A stretch of DNA of 7,270 nucleotides from NCBI GenBank assembly GCA_017454585.1, contig JAFTCU010000151.1:1-7270 (forward strand). The letters run 5' to 3'. This document shows positions 1 to 5,969 of this stretch, in pieces (the stretch's first letter is position 1; each line of letters begins with the position of its first letter). The notes beneath the pieces are model-generated. The model was given only the letters and a program-made list of their open reading frames with translations. It was not told where the DNA came from and made no database searches. This DNA is from Thermoguttaceae bacterium (lineage in GTDB: Bacteria; Planctomycetota; Planctomycetia; Pirellulales; Thermoguttaceae). A program made the translations under genes and the position numbers.

Positions 1-63
1 AAGCACTTCTAGGGGCGTGTCCGGTACTTCGAGGTCTGGAACGAGTGGAACGGCGGCTGCACG
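1..63 (+). pseudogene. Interrupted core of the glycoside hydrolase: in-frame TAG next to the catalytic WNE motif
   Basis: Frame 1 reads Lys-His-Phe, then TAG at 10-12, then GRVRYFEVWNEWNGGCT, which runs straight into the downstream open frame at 64. The WNEW segment is the classic end of beta-strand 4 in clan GH-A glycosidases. Its Glu (codon 43-45) is the expected acid/base catalyst, preceded by the conserved Asn (40-42). The residues just before and after the TAG both fit the pattern usual for this segment (a short basic, aromatic stretch, then V-x-Y-F-E-V-W-N-E), so the reading frame is intact and a single base accounts for the interruption (for example AAG, CAG or GAG to TAG). There is no ATG, GTG or TTG in frame between the stop and 64, so a protein restarting after the TAG cannot include the catalytic Glu. 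The upstream part of the gene lies outside the window. A sequencing error, a true nonsense mutation or readthrough would all fit. Confidence 0.6.
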
Positions 64-876
64 ATGCCCCAGGCCCGGCACACGAAGTCCAACTCGCCCG
101 AAAATTACGTCCGTCTGCTGGCCTCGGCCTCGAAAGCGATGCGGGCCGCGAACCCGGACATTTTCATCATCGGCGGAGGCGGCGACCATCCGACCTGGCA
201 CCGGAAGCAGATCGAACGTGAAATGGAACTGGGCGTCATGAAGTACTGCGACGCGTACTCGGTCCACCCGTACGTTCAGCCGAACACACCGGAAGGGGCG
301 AAAATGCCGGACCGGCTGCGGGAGATCATCGATCTGATGCGTCAGAACGGGTGCGAAACGCCGCGACTGTGGCTCACGGAACTCGGCTGGCCGACTGATC
401 GGGGCCTGACGTTTCCGGGTGGGAAGGACTCGGATTCCGGCACTCGTGAGGAATATTCTGCCCGAATGTTCGTTCAGTCGGCTCTGGAGTATCGGAGTAT
501 TCCAGAGATCGAGCGCTACTTCTGGTACGATCTGCAGAACGATGGCACGGATTTGAACTACAACGAGCACAATTTCGGGATCCTGCACAATCACACGACG
601 GGTTGGCAGCCGAAACCGGTACTGGCGGCGATGGGAACGCTTGCGAGACTCTTGGGTGACGCGGAGGTCACCGCGTGCCGTGAGCTTTGGACCGAAAATC
701 TGCGCGTCTGGAAAATCGCCCGGCCGGACCGCACGATTTACTGCGCCTGGACGACGGAAGGCGAAGAAACGATCCGACTGTCCAACGAACCGACTCGGGT
801 TTTGGGCCTTTACGGAAATGAGCTTCCGCCCGAAACACGGACGGTGACTCCCCAGCCGGTTTATTTTGTCGAGTAA
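64..876 (+). CDS. Clan GH-A glycoside hydrolase (GH39/PslG-like), C-terminal part only
   Basis: This is the C-terminal two-thirds or less of a (beta/alpha)8-barrel glycosidase, expected to hydrolyse a polysaccharide or glycoside; the substrate cannot be read from the sequence. The nucleophile motif WLTELGWPT is visible (Glu codon 379-381). It is preceded by a strand ending in YSVHPY and followed by ERYFWYDLQNDG and the EHNFGIL segment, a pattern I associate with uncharacterised GH39-like proteins. The last roughly 80 residues resemble the small C-terminal beta-domain of such enzymes, with GLYGNEL and a terminal PVYFVE. The ATG at 64 is only the first available start after an in-frame TAG at 10-12. 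It has no convincing ribosome binding site and omits the acid/base Glu at 43-45, so this open frame is probably a gene remnant and not an independent enzyme. The alternative is a full-length gene starting upstream if the TAG is an error or is read through. The clan is fairly sure, the family number is not. The gene ends in TAA, 13 bases before a hairpin terminator. Confidence 0.7.
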   Translation: MPQARHTKSNSPENYVRLLASASKAMRAANPDIFIIGGGGDHPTWHRKQIEREMELGVMKYCDAYSVHPYVQPNTPEGAKMPDRLREIIDLMRQNGCETPRLWLTELGWPTDRGLTFPGGKDSDSGTREEYSARMFVQSALEYRSIPEIERYFWYDLQNDGTDLNYNEHNFGILHNHTTGWQPKPVLAAMGTLARLLGDAEVTACRELWTENLRVWKIARPDRTIYCAWTTEGEETIRLSNEPTRVLGLYGNELPPETRTVTPQPVYFVE

Positions 877-889
877 AGCACGGAATGAA

Positions 890-921
890 AAAGGAACGAG
901 CCAGAAGCAGCTCGTTCCTTT
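890..921. terminator. Bidirectional Rho-independent terminator between convergent genes
   Basis: A perfect 12-bp stem (890-901 with 910-921, core GGAACGAGC/GCTCGTTCC) encloses an 8-base loop. A-rich sequence lies on its left and T-rich sequence on its right, so transcripts from either side would have a U-rich tail. The tail is better on the minus strand, where five consecutive T's end the hairpin; on the plus strand it is TTTC followed by A's. It lies in the 74-bp gap between the glycosidase stop (876) and the stop of the large minus-strand gene (951) and probably serves both. Confidence 0.85.
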
Positions 922-950
922 CAAAATCTTTCAGAACTTTCGATGGGCTT

Positions 951-3900
951 TCATTCTTTTTCGTAAAGATTCATTCCCACCTGAAGCCAGCCATCTTTTG
1001 CCTGAACAAAAACCGGCTTGATACAAACTTTTGCAAAGTGGGAATCGGCCGGGGGATTCTTCACAATGGGTTGCTCTTTGATCACGATTTCCGGGGCAAA
1101 AGCCTCCTGAAGCCGTTTGCCCATGACACGGCGCAGGCTGACCATGCTGGCAGGCAGACGTTTATTGGAATCCGGATCATAATCTGGCGGCAAAATTTCG
1201 ATTTCATCCTGACGAAGCAGATGAATTCCATCTTCCTGAAGATCAACCGCATAGGAGACGATAATATCGACCGCTGAATACGTCTTTTTATTGACTTCAA
1301 GACCGGAACAGTGAACAACACAACCCACTTTCCCGTCATGAATGGAAATGGAAATCGGCCAATCTTTCGGGAAACGCATCGCCCAATCATCACGGGATTT
1401 TTCATTTTCTTTGGAATCTGCATTTTCCAGGGCTTTTTTCAGGAAACCAGGGGCGGACTCCTGCAAATGTTTACGGGCGTAAGCGTCCAGATTCAAGCCG
1501 CCCAGAAAACCCGCAAAAACGCTTTGCAACGCCGTTTCATGAACAGCGAAATGGAAATCAGAGACTTCTGAGATCTGCGGTGGATCCGAATACGCGCCCA
1601 TTCCTGAGCGGCAGGAAAATAGCGTCTGAGCGTGCGCTCCAGCCTCATCGGACCATGTACGCGCATTCAAAAGATCCAGGTCACGCATGTGAAAATGCAC
1701 CTTGAGCAATTCCGTCATCTGTTTGTTCCAGCTCCGGAGCGCGTCATCAACCTGCTTGTTAAACCGGGCACGCAGACGGGCTGAATTTTGGGCCATAGCA
1801 ATGCTTTCTGTCTGGTCCTTGCGGGCATACGCACGGCGAAGGATGAAATTTTCCACTAACTGACGGTTCCGAATGTCCTGAACATTCTGGATTTGGGAGT
1901 TGGTACGAATATTGACTTTTGCGTTATTTGTTGAAAAACCTGACGGGTCGATGAATATTTTCTTTTCGACCTGAACCCGGCTTTTCGCCCGGGATAAAAT
2001 GATTGCCGGGCCGGCATAGGCACGCGTTCGGGAGTCGGAAGAACCGTTCAAAACGATTGCCAGCTCAATACGGTCAGGGTTCACGACCGGCTTCATCACC
2101 AGAGCTCCGTTAAAATTGCTGGTTCCATAAATGGAAGTACGCTGTATCTGATTGGAAATTTTTTCTTCTTCCTGAACCGCACGTGTTCCAAAACGTTCAA
2201 AAATGGAAGCGCCGACATGACCAACGATATTTGGTTTGGCCCACATCTGCCGGGTAGCCTGAACCGTCTTTTCTGCCTGACCCGCGATTTCCAGCCAGCG
2301 CAGTTCATCTTCCAAAGCCCTTTCAATGACAGAACGATGATCTTTCCCTACGATTTCAAGGAGTTTAACCACGCGGTTGCGGGCTTGCTTAAACATTTCT
2401 TTCGCCTGGTCCGGGTCATTCTTGATACTGACCAACGTCAGATAATGTTTTATGGATTCCCTGAAGCTTACAAAAACCGAAAGCTCAAGCCCAATATTTC
2501 CATTGGAAAGCTGGCGGAAAACATCCTGCAAAACGTCAAGCTGCGGGTCTTGACTCAAATCAAGCGCATCGAGATGCAGTCTTTCGACCCACCCCTGACG
2601 TTTCTTTTCATTCAGGCGGCCAAGCGTCGTGGAAAAACGATTGAACGCATTTTGAACTTTTTCGTATGCAGTCGCCAAATCTTCATCAGATGGAACACGA
2701 AATTCCTCCATGAGCCAGCATTTGCGTACCGCTTCGAGGTCTTTTGAAAAGTCACCAACCAAATTCTTTTGAAGTTCCTCGATCGTCTGCGGACCTTCAA
2801 ATTCAGGCGCTTCTGGCGCATTTCCAACGGTTTCTTTCAGCGAATAGTGCAATGAAGGAAGCGCTGGGATACGATTCGTGAACGGTTTAAGCGGCGCGGC
2901 GCTGGAGGTTTCTTTTTTGGGGAAGGCTTTCCCGGCGCTGGGATGTTCCTGTTCTTCCGGCTTGATATTCTCCGATTCGGCTTCCGGAATGGAGTCGGAA
3001 AGGAAACTTTGTAAATCCTCATTTTCAGCGGCACCCGGTGTAAATTCAGGAGAATCGTTTGAGGAATCTGTATTCGTTTCCAACTCGGGAACCTCAAGAT
3101 CCGTTTCAGAGGTTTTTATCTCGCAAGCTTTCGATGCAGGAGCCTCTCCTGATGTTTTTTCTCCCTGAATCAGATTTTCAGGCGCGATTGCCAACTGTTT
3201 TTGCTCAGCGTTATGCGATTTTAAAGGCATTTGACCACTTTGGAATGAAACATTCACAAAAGGCTTGGCTCGGAGTTTTTCATCTTGAGTCATCATTTCC
3301 GTCAAAGACGGAGTTTCGGCCAGAATAAATGGTTTTGAGGGAGCGGCTGAATTCTGGGCCTGAGGCTGTTTTTTGGTTTTCTCCGTTCCTGGGGAAGCCT
3401 CTGTATTTTCGTCTTCCTCATGGGTCTTCTGAAGTTTATTATAAAGCCTGGACCGTCTGTGCTTCGGGGCCTTTTCCGACACGGAAGGTTCCAGATCCGG
3501 CGATGCTTCCTGCTTGCTTAAAGCGCCTTTTTCCTGTACGTTTTCAGAAAATGGAGGCTCGGGCAAAGCACAAGGCAAATTGCCCTGCATCCGATCCTGG
3601 AATTCTTTTTCAAGATTGATTTTCTGACCATGCTCCAGTTCCGGAGTGGTCTTCATCAATGAATTTCCCGTCCCGATTCCCGTCGAGGGCATACGCGAGG
3701 AAGCGAGAGTCGCAAGGATCTTCTGATTTCGGAAAGCGGTCTGAAGAAAATTGGATTTCCGCCAGTCGAGCAACGCCCCAAGGGAATCACGAAGATTCAC
3801 AAAAACCGGATACTTGGTCACTCCGTTCGTAAATTTCAATGCCATCATTAAAGAAGTCAGAGCGTTCGTGGAATCTTCGGATGGATCATTAATGGCATTT

Positions 3901-4118
3901 TTGGCCTCATTGATCGCCAGATAGTCTGCCCATTGCTCCATCGAATCAGGATTTTGTTCGAGAAAAACTTCCGTTTGCTGAATATCCCGCAAAACAATTT
4001 CCTGAAGTTCTTTTTTTGTGTTTTCGTGACTCAGTTTTTCTGCATAGAGGACGGAACCCACTAATGCAGCAATCACAAAAGAAAGAACGATGAAGATGGT
4101 TTTTTTGGTTTTGCTCAT
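951..4118 (-). CDS. Large membrane-anchored protein of unknown function, planctomycete-type
   Basis: The protein has 1055 residues and I assign no function. Residues 1-6 are basic, and residues 7-26 form one hydrophobic segment (IFIVLSFVIAALVGSVLYA). This is either an uncleaved N-terminal anchor or a signal peptide, so the rest is predicted to lie outside the cytoplasm. Residues 27-140 look helical. About 140-435 is low complexity, rich in Glu, Ser, Pro, Lys and Ala, and probably disordered. From about 440 to the end the sequence is ordered. It has a helical part (about 445-620), then GHVGASIFERFG (633-644), a beta-rich stretch (ALVMKPVVNPDRIELAIVL, then FIDPSGFS) and TWSDEAGAHAQ (821-831), with a final mixed domain. 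From memory, this order resembles an uncharacterised family common in Planctomycetes. The ATG is supported by AGGGG six bases upstream. The gene is more AT-rich than its neighbours. It is transcribed alone: convergent with the glycosidase, divergent from mtaB. The reading frame is sure; the family is a recollection, not a search result. Confidence 0.85.
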   Translation of the reverse strand: MSKTKKTIFIVLSFVIAALVGSVLYAEKLSHENTKKELQEIVLRDIQQTEVFLEQNPDSMEQWADYLAINEAKNAINDPSEDSTNALTSLMMALKFTNGVTKYPVFVNLRDSLGALLDWRKSNFLQTAFRNQKILATLASSRMPSTGIGTGNSLMKTTPELEHGQKINLEKEFQDRMQGNLPCALPEPPFSENVQEKGALSKQEASPDLEPSVSEKAPKHRRSRLYNKLQKTHEEDENTEASPGTEKTKKQPQAQNSAAPSKPFILAETPSLTEMMTQDEKLRAKPFVNVSFQSGQMPLKSHNAEQKQLAIAPENLIQGEKTSGEAPASKACEIKTSETDLEVPELETNTDSSNDSPEFTPGAAENEDLQSFLSDSIPEAESENIKPEEQEHPSAGKAFPKKETSSAAPLKPFTNRIPALPSLHYSLKETVGNAPEAPEFEGPQTIEELQKNLVGDFSKDLEAVRKCWLMEEFRVPSDEDLATAYEKVQNAFNRFSTTLGRLNEKKRQGWVERLHLDALDLSQDPQLDVLQDVFRQLSNGNIGLELSVFVSFRESIKHYLTLVSIKNDPDQAKEMFKQARNRVVKLLEIVGKDHRSVIERALEDELRWLEIAGQAEKTVQATRQMWAKPNIVGHVGASIFERFGTRAVQEEEKISNQIQRTSIYGTSNFNGALVMKPVVNPDRIELAIVLNGSSDSRTRAYAGPAIILSRAKSRVQVEKKIFIDPSGFSTNNAKVNIRTNSQIQNVQDIRNRQLVENFILRRAYARKDQTESIAMAQNSARLRARFNKQVDDALRSWNKQMTELLKVHFHMRDLDLLNARTWSDEAGAHAQTLFSCRSGMGAYSDPPQISEVSDFHFAVHETALQSVFAGFLGGLNLDAYARKHLQESAPGFLKKALENADSKENEKSRDDWAMRFPKDWPISISIHDGKVGCVVHCSGLEVNKKTYSAVDIIVSYAVDLQEDGIHLLRQDEIEILPPDYDPDSNKRLPASMVSLRRVMGKRLQEAFAPEIVIKEQPIVKNPPADSHFAKVCIKPVFVQAKDGWLQVGMNLYEKE

Positions 4119-4124
4119 AAAAAA

Positions 4125-4130
4125 CCCCTA
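4125..4130 (-). promoter_or_regulatory. Ribosome binding site of the large membrane protein gene
   Basis: On the minus strand the sequence TAGGGG ends six bases before the ATG at 4118-4116. The spacing is normal and fixes the start codon, which also places the hydrophobic segment correctly at the N-terminus. I could not identify a convincing -35/-10 pair for this gene. The leader further upstream (4140-4185) is very AT-rich. Confidence 0.6.
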
Positions 4131-4245
4131 AAATTGGCTTATATGACATTTAAATATTTACACACATATTTGTTGTAATCGTAAAAAACCAACCCGAAAT
4201 TTACGGTTAATAGTCCCCTTTTTCATTTTAGAGCGATTCCCCCCC

Positions 4246-4274
4246 TTCACGAAACGGGTTGTTTCGGTTATAAA
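4246..4274 (+). promoter_or_regulatory. Putative sigma-70-type promoter of mtaB
   Basis: TTCACG (4246-4251) and TATAAA (4269-4274) are separated by 17 bases and match the -35/-10 consensus at four and five of six positions. The -35 is directly preceded by a run of seven C's (4239-4245), an arrangement repeated at the promoter near 7184. A second, weaker -10-like hexamer TAAAAT lies at 4291-4296. The inferred start of transcription would leave a leader of about 40 bases before the mtaB ATG. The assignment rests on motif matching alone. Confidence 0.45.
4250..4266. promoter_or_regulatory. Perfect dyad in the mtaB promoter spacer (possible operator)
   Basis: CGAAAC and GTTTCG form a perfect 6-bp inverted repeat with a 5-base centre (GGGTT). 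It occupies almost the whole spacer between the proposed -35 and -10 of mtaB. A related half-site, ACCCGAAAT, lies at 4192-4200. A regulator bound here would block RNA polymerase. A short dyad like this can also occur by chance, and no regulator gene is present in the window. Confidence 0.3.
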
Positions 4275-4304
4275 AGATGGTTGGTCAGGTTAAAATAAGA
4301 CGAT

Positions 4305-4310
4305 AAGGGG
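4305..4310 (+). promoter_or_regulatory. Ribosome binding site of mtaB
   Basis: AAGGGG lies ten bases before the ATG at 4321, slightly longer than the usual spacing. It is the best purine-rich match upstream of the start and supports this ATG, which also puts the conserved LGCKVNQYE motif at the expected residues 12-20. Confidence 0.5.
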
Positions 4311-4320
4311 TTTCAGGTCG

Positions 4321-5613
4321 ATGAAACAGGAAAAAACGTTTCAGGTTTCCACTTTGGGCTGTAAAGTTAATCAGTATGAAAGTGAGCAAATTCGGGAAAT
4401 TTTATTAACTGCGGGATTTATACAGACGGATATTGAACCGGACTGGTGCATCGTGAACACGTGCGCCGTCACGCAGGAATCGGAAGCCAAATCGCGCCGG
4501 CTCATTCGGCAAAAAATTAAAAAGCACGCCCCGAAAAATGTCCTGGTTTTTGGCTGCTCGGCGGAAAACGCTCAGGATCAGTACGCGAAAATTCCCGGCG
4601 TGACGCACGTCGTGACGGCCCAAAACCACGGCGGAAACCGCGTTGCCGCCGTCCTTGAAGCGCTGGGCGTCCGTCTGAAAGCGTGCGAAGCCATTCTTTC
4701 AGGTGGTCTGCGTCAATTCGGCGAGCGTCACCGCGCGTACGTGAAGATCCAGGACGGCTGCGCGCAGTTCTGCACGTACTGCCTCATCCCGCACCTGAGA
4801 AACGAACTGACGAGCGTCCCCCCTGAAGAGGTTTACGAAGAAGTTCGCTCACTGGTTCGTCACGGCTACAAAGAAATCATCCTGACCGGGATCCATCTCG
4901 GCTACTACGGCCTGAACGAGCGCAGCCGGTCGCAGGTCGTTTGGACGATCGAAGACCGTAAAAACCCTCGCCGGACGAATCTGACCGACCTGATGGGCCG
5001 GCTGGTTTCCATGCCTGACGATGCGGAATTTCGCCTCCGGCTTTCCAGTCTCGAAGCGCACGAGGCGGGTGACGATCTGCTGCACATTATGGCCGAAAAC
5101 CGGGAGAAAATCTGCCCGCACCTGCATCTTTCCATGCAGAGCGGCTCGCCGACGGTCCACCAGCGGATGAACCGGCCCGGGACGGTCGAACAGTACGTCG
5201 AGCGGTGCGAGGCGGCGAAGAAGATCCTGGACCATCCAGCCCTCACGACGGACGTGATCGTCGGTTTTCCCGGCGAGACGGAGAAAGAATTCCTCGAAAC
5301 GTGCGACGTCGTGCGAAAAATTGGGTTTTCCAAGATCCACATTTTCCCGTTCAGCCCCCGCCCCGGTACACCGGCGGAAAAAATGGGCGATTCCATCCCG
5401 GGCGATGAAAAGCGGCGGCGTGAACTATGCTTGGCCGAAATCGAGCGGGAAATGAGGGAAAAGTTCCTCGCCGGGATCGCCAACCGGAGGAAGAAGTACC
5501 TCGTCGAGCGCTTCCACCCCGAGACCGGCACCGTGACTGGAACGTCCGAGTACTACACGCAGGAAGATTTCCCCGGCGAGGAGGGAATGTGCGGGACGTT
5601 TGTGGTGAGGTGA
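4321..5613 (+). CDS. mtaB: tRNA N6-threonylcarbamoyladenosine (t6A37) methylthiotransferase MtaB
   Basis: MtaB is a cytoplasmic radical-SAM enzyme that converts t6A at position 37 of ANN-decoding tRNAs to 2-methylthio-t6A, using two [4Fe-4S] clusters and S-adenosylmethionine. The 430-residue product has the full architecture. The N-terminal methylthiotransferase domain has cluster cysteines C14 (in LGCKVNQYE), C48 (VNTCAVT) and C79 (VFGCSAEN). The radical-SAM domain opens with C147, C151 and C154 (DGCAQFCTYCLIP), followed by the LRLSSLEAHE, HLHLSMQSGS, DVIVGFPGET and FPFSPRPGTPA motifs. A short TRAM-like tail begins near residue 380. LGCKVNQYE distinguishes MtaB from MiaB and RimO, which carry different signatures around the first cysteine. 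Length is close to the family norm and nothing is missing. The first 120 bases are about 37% G+C against about 54% in the next 120. It is a single-gene unit: divergent from the large membrane protein, convergent with mutY, ending in TGA just before a palindromic repeat. Confidence 0.95.
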   Translation: MKQEKTFQVSTLGCKVNQYESEQIREILLTAGFIQTDIEPDWCIVNTCAVTQESEAKSRRLIRQKIKKHAPKNVLVFGCSAENAQDQYAKIPGVTHVVTAQNHGGNRVAAVLEALGVRLKACEAILSGGLRQFGERHRAYVKIQDGCAQFCTYCLIPHLRNELTSVPPEEVYEEVRSLVRHGYKEIILTGIHLGYYGLNERSRSQVVWTIEDRKNPRRTNLTDLMGRLVSMPDDAEFRLRLSSLEAHEAGDDLLHIMAENREKICPHLHLSMQSGSPTVHQRMNRPGTVEQYVERCEAAKKILDHPALTTDVIVGFPGETEKEFLETCDVVRKIGFSKIHIFPFSPRPGTPAEKMGDSIPGDEKRRRELCLAEIEREMREKFLAGIANRRKKYLVERFHPETGTVTGTSEYYTQEDFPGEEGMCGTFVVR

Positions 5614-5647
5614 AAGTCTGAGAAAAGTGGCGAAAACGGGACCAAGC

Positions 5648-5847
5648 CCAAGGTGCAAGCCTGCGCCAGTTCAACCCCCGATTTAAACACGGATTTCCAC
5701 GGATTTAAGGGATTAAAAGGATTTCGTTTTTTTCATTGAAAATCCTCGAAATTCTTAACCCTCATTAAATAATCCGTGGAAATCCTTCTAATCCGTGAAA
5801 ATCCGTGTTTAAATCAAGGTTTGAAGTGGGGAAGGCTTGCACTTTGG
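5648..5847. repeat. 200-bp imperfect palindrome with 58-bp arms built from GGATT/ATCC units
   Basis: The arms 5648-5705 and 5790-5847 are reverse complements without gaps at 50 of 58 positions. The best part, 5680-5705 against 5790-5815, has one mismatch in 26. The arms contain short units with a 9-10 bp period: GGAT at 5691, 5701, 5710 and 5719 on the left, and ATCC at 5772, 5782, 5791 and 5801 on the right. A smaller stem (AGGATTT 5718-5724 with AAATCCT 5740-5746) sits inside the 84-base spacer. No coding frame is visible. It lies between the convergent ends of mtaB and mutY, where it could act as a terminator or RNA stem-loop. It resembles a dispersed, non-coding palindromic element of the kind seen in many copies in some bacterial genomes. 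Copy number here is unknown. Confidence 0.8.
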
Positions 5848-5969
5848 AAATGGGTTTGTAGTTTCTGAAGCCTCATTTAATTCTTTAAAATCCGCCTCAT
5901 CCGCCCAATCCGCGGGGCCTATAGCGGCTCGGGGCGTTTTCGGAGGGGCTGGGTCTCGCGTGCGCTGGA
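5848..5969. other. Non-coding remainder of the mtaB-mutY gap
   Basis: Together with the palindrome before it, this completes a 356-bp gap between two convergent stop codons. The only structure I see is a run of three ATCCGC units at exactly 9-bp period (5890, 5899, 5908), the GC-rich version of the units in the adjacent palindrome. No convincing intrinsic terminator for mutY is visible, and no reading frame here looks real. Confidence 0.5.
5890..5915. repeat. Three ATCCGC units at 9-bp period
   Basis: ATCCGC occurs at 5890-5895, 5899-5904 and 5908-5913. The spacing and sequence echo the ATCCGTG units of the right arm of the palindrome 80 bases upstream, so it is probably a degenerate relative or a second partial copy of the same dispersed repeat family. 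Confidence 0.55.

Noticed and set aside
1..876. Pyrrolysine or other amino acid encoded by TAG as an explanation for the glycosidase
   Set aside because: There is no pyl gene, suppressor tRNA or second in-frame TAG in the window. A simple nonsense mutation or sequence error is more economical.
885..1277. 130-codon plus-strand frame starting inside the terminator region
   Set aside because: It lies almost wholly antisense to the conserved C-terminus of the large membrane protein, starts inside the hairpin and has no support of its own.
4119..4320. Riboswitch or small RNA in the divergent intergenic region
   Set aside because: Apart from promoter-like sequence, a short dyad and ribosome binding sites, I see no conserved aptamer core or terminator-like structure.
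4849..5531. Long minus-strand frames opposite mtaB
   Set aside because: They are shadows of the radical-SAM gene, without motifs and with basic, low-quality composition.
5648..5847. Insertion sequence or transposon
   Set aside because: No transposase or target-site duplication is visible within or next to the palindrome. At most it is a non-autonomous element.
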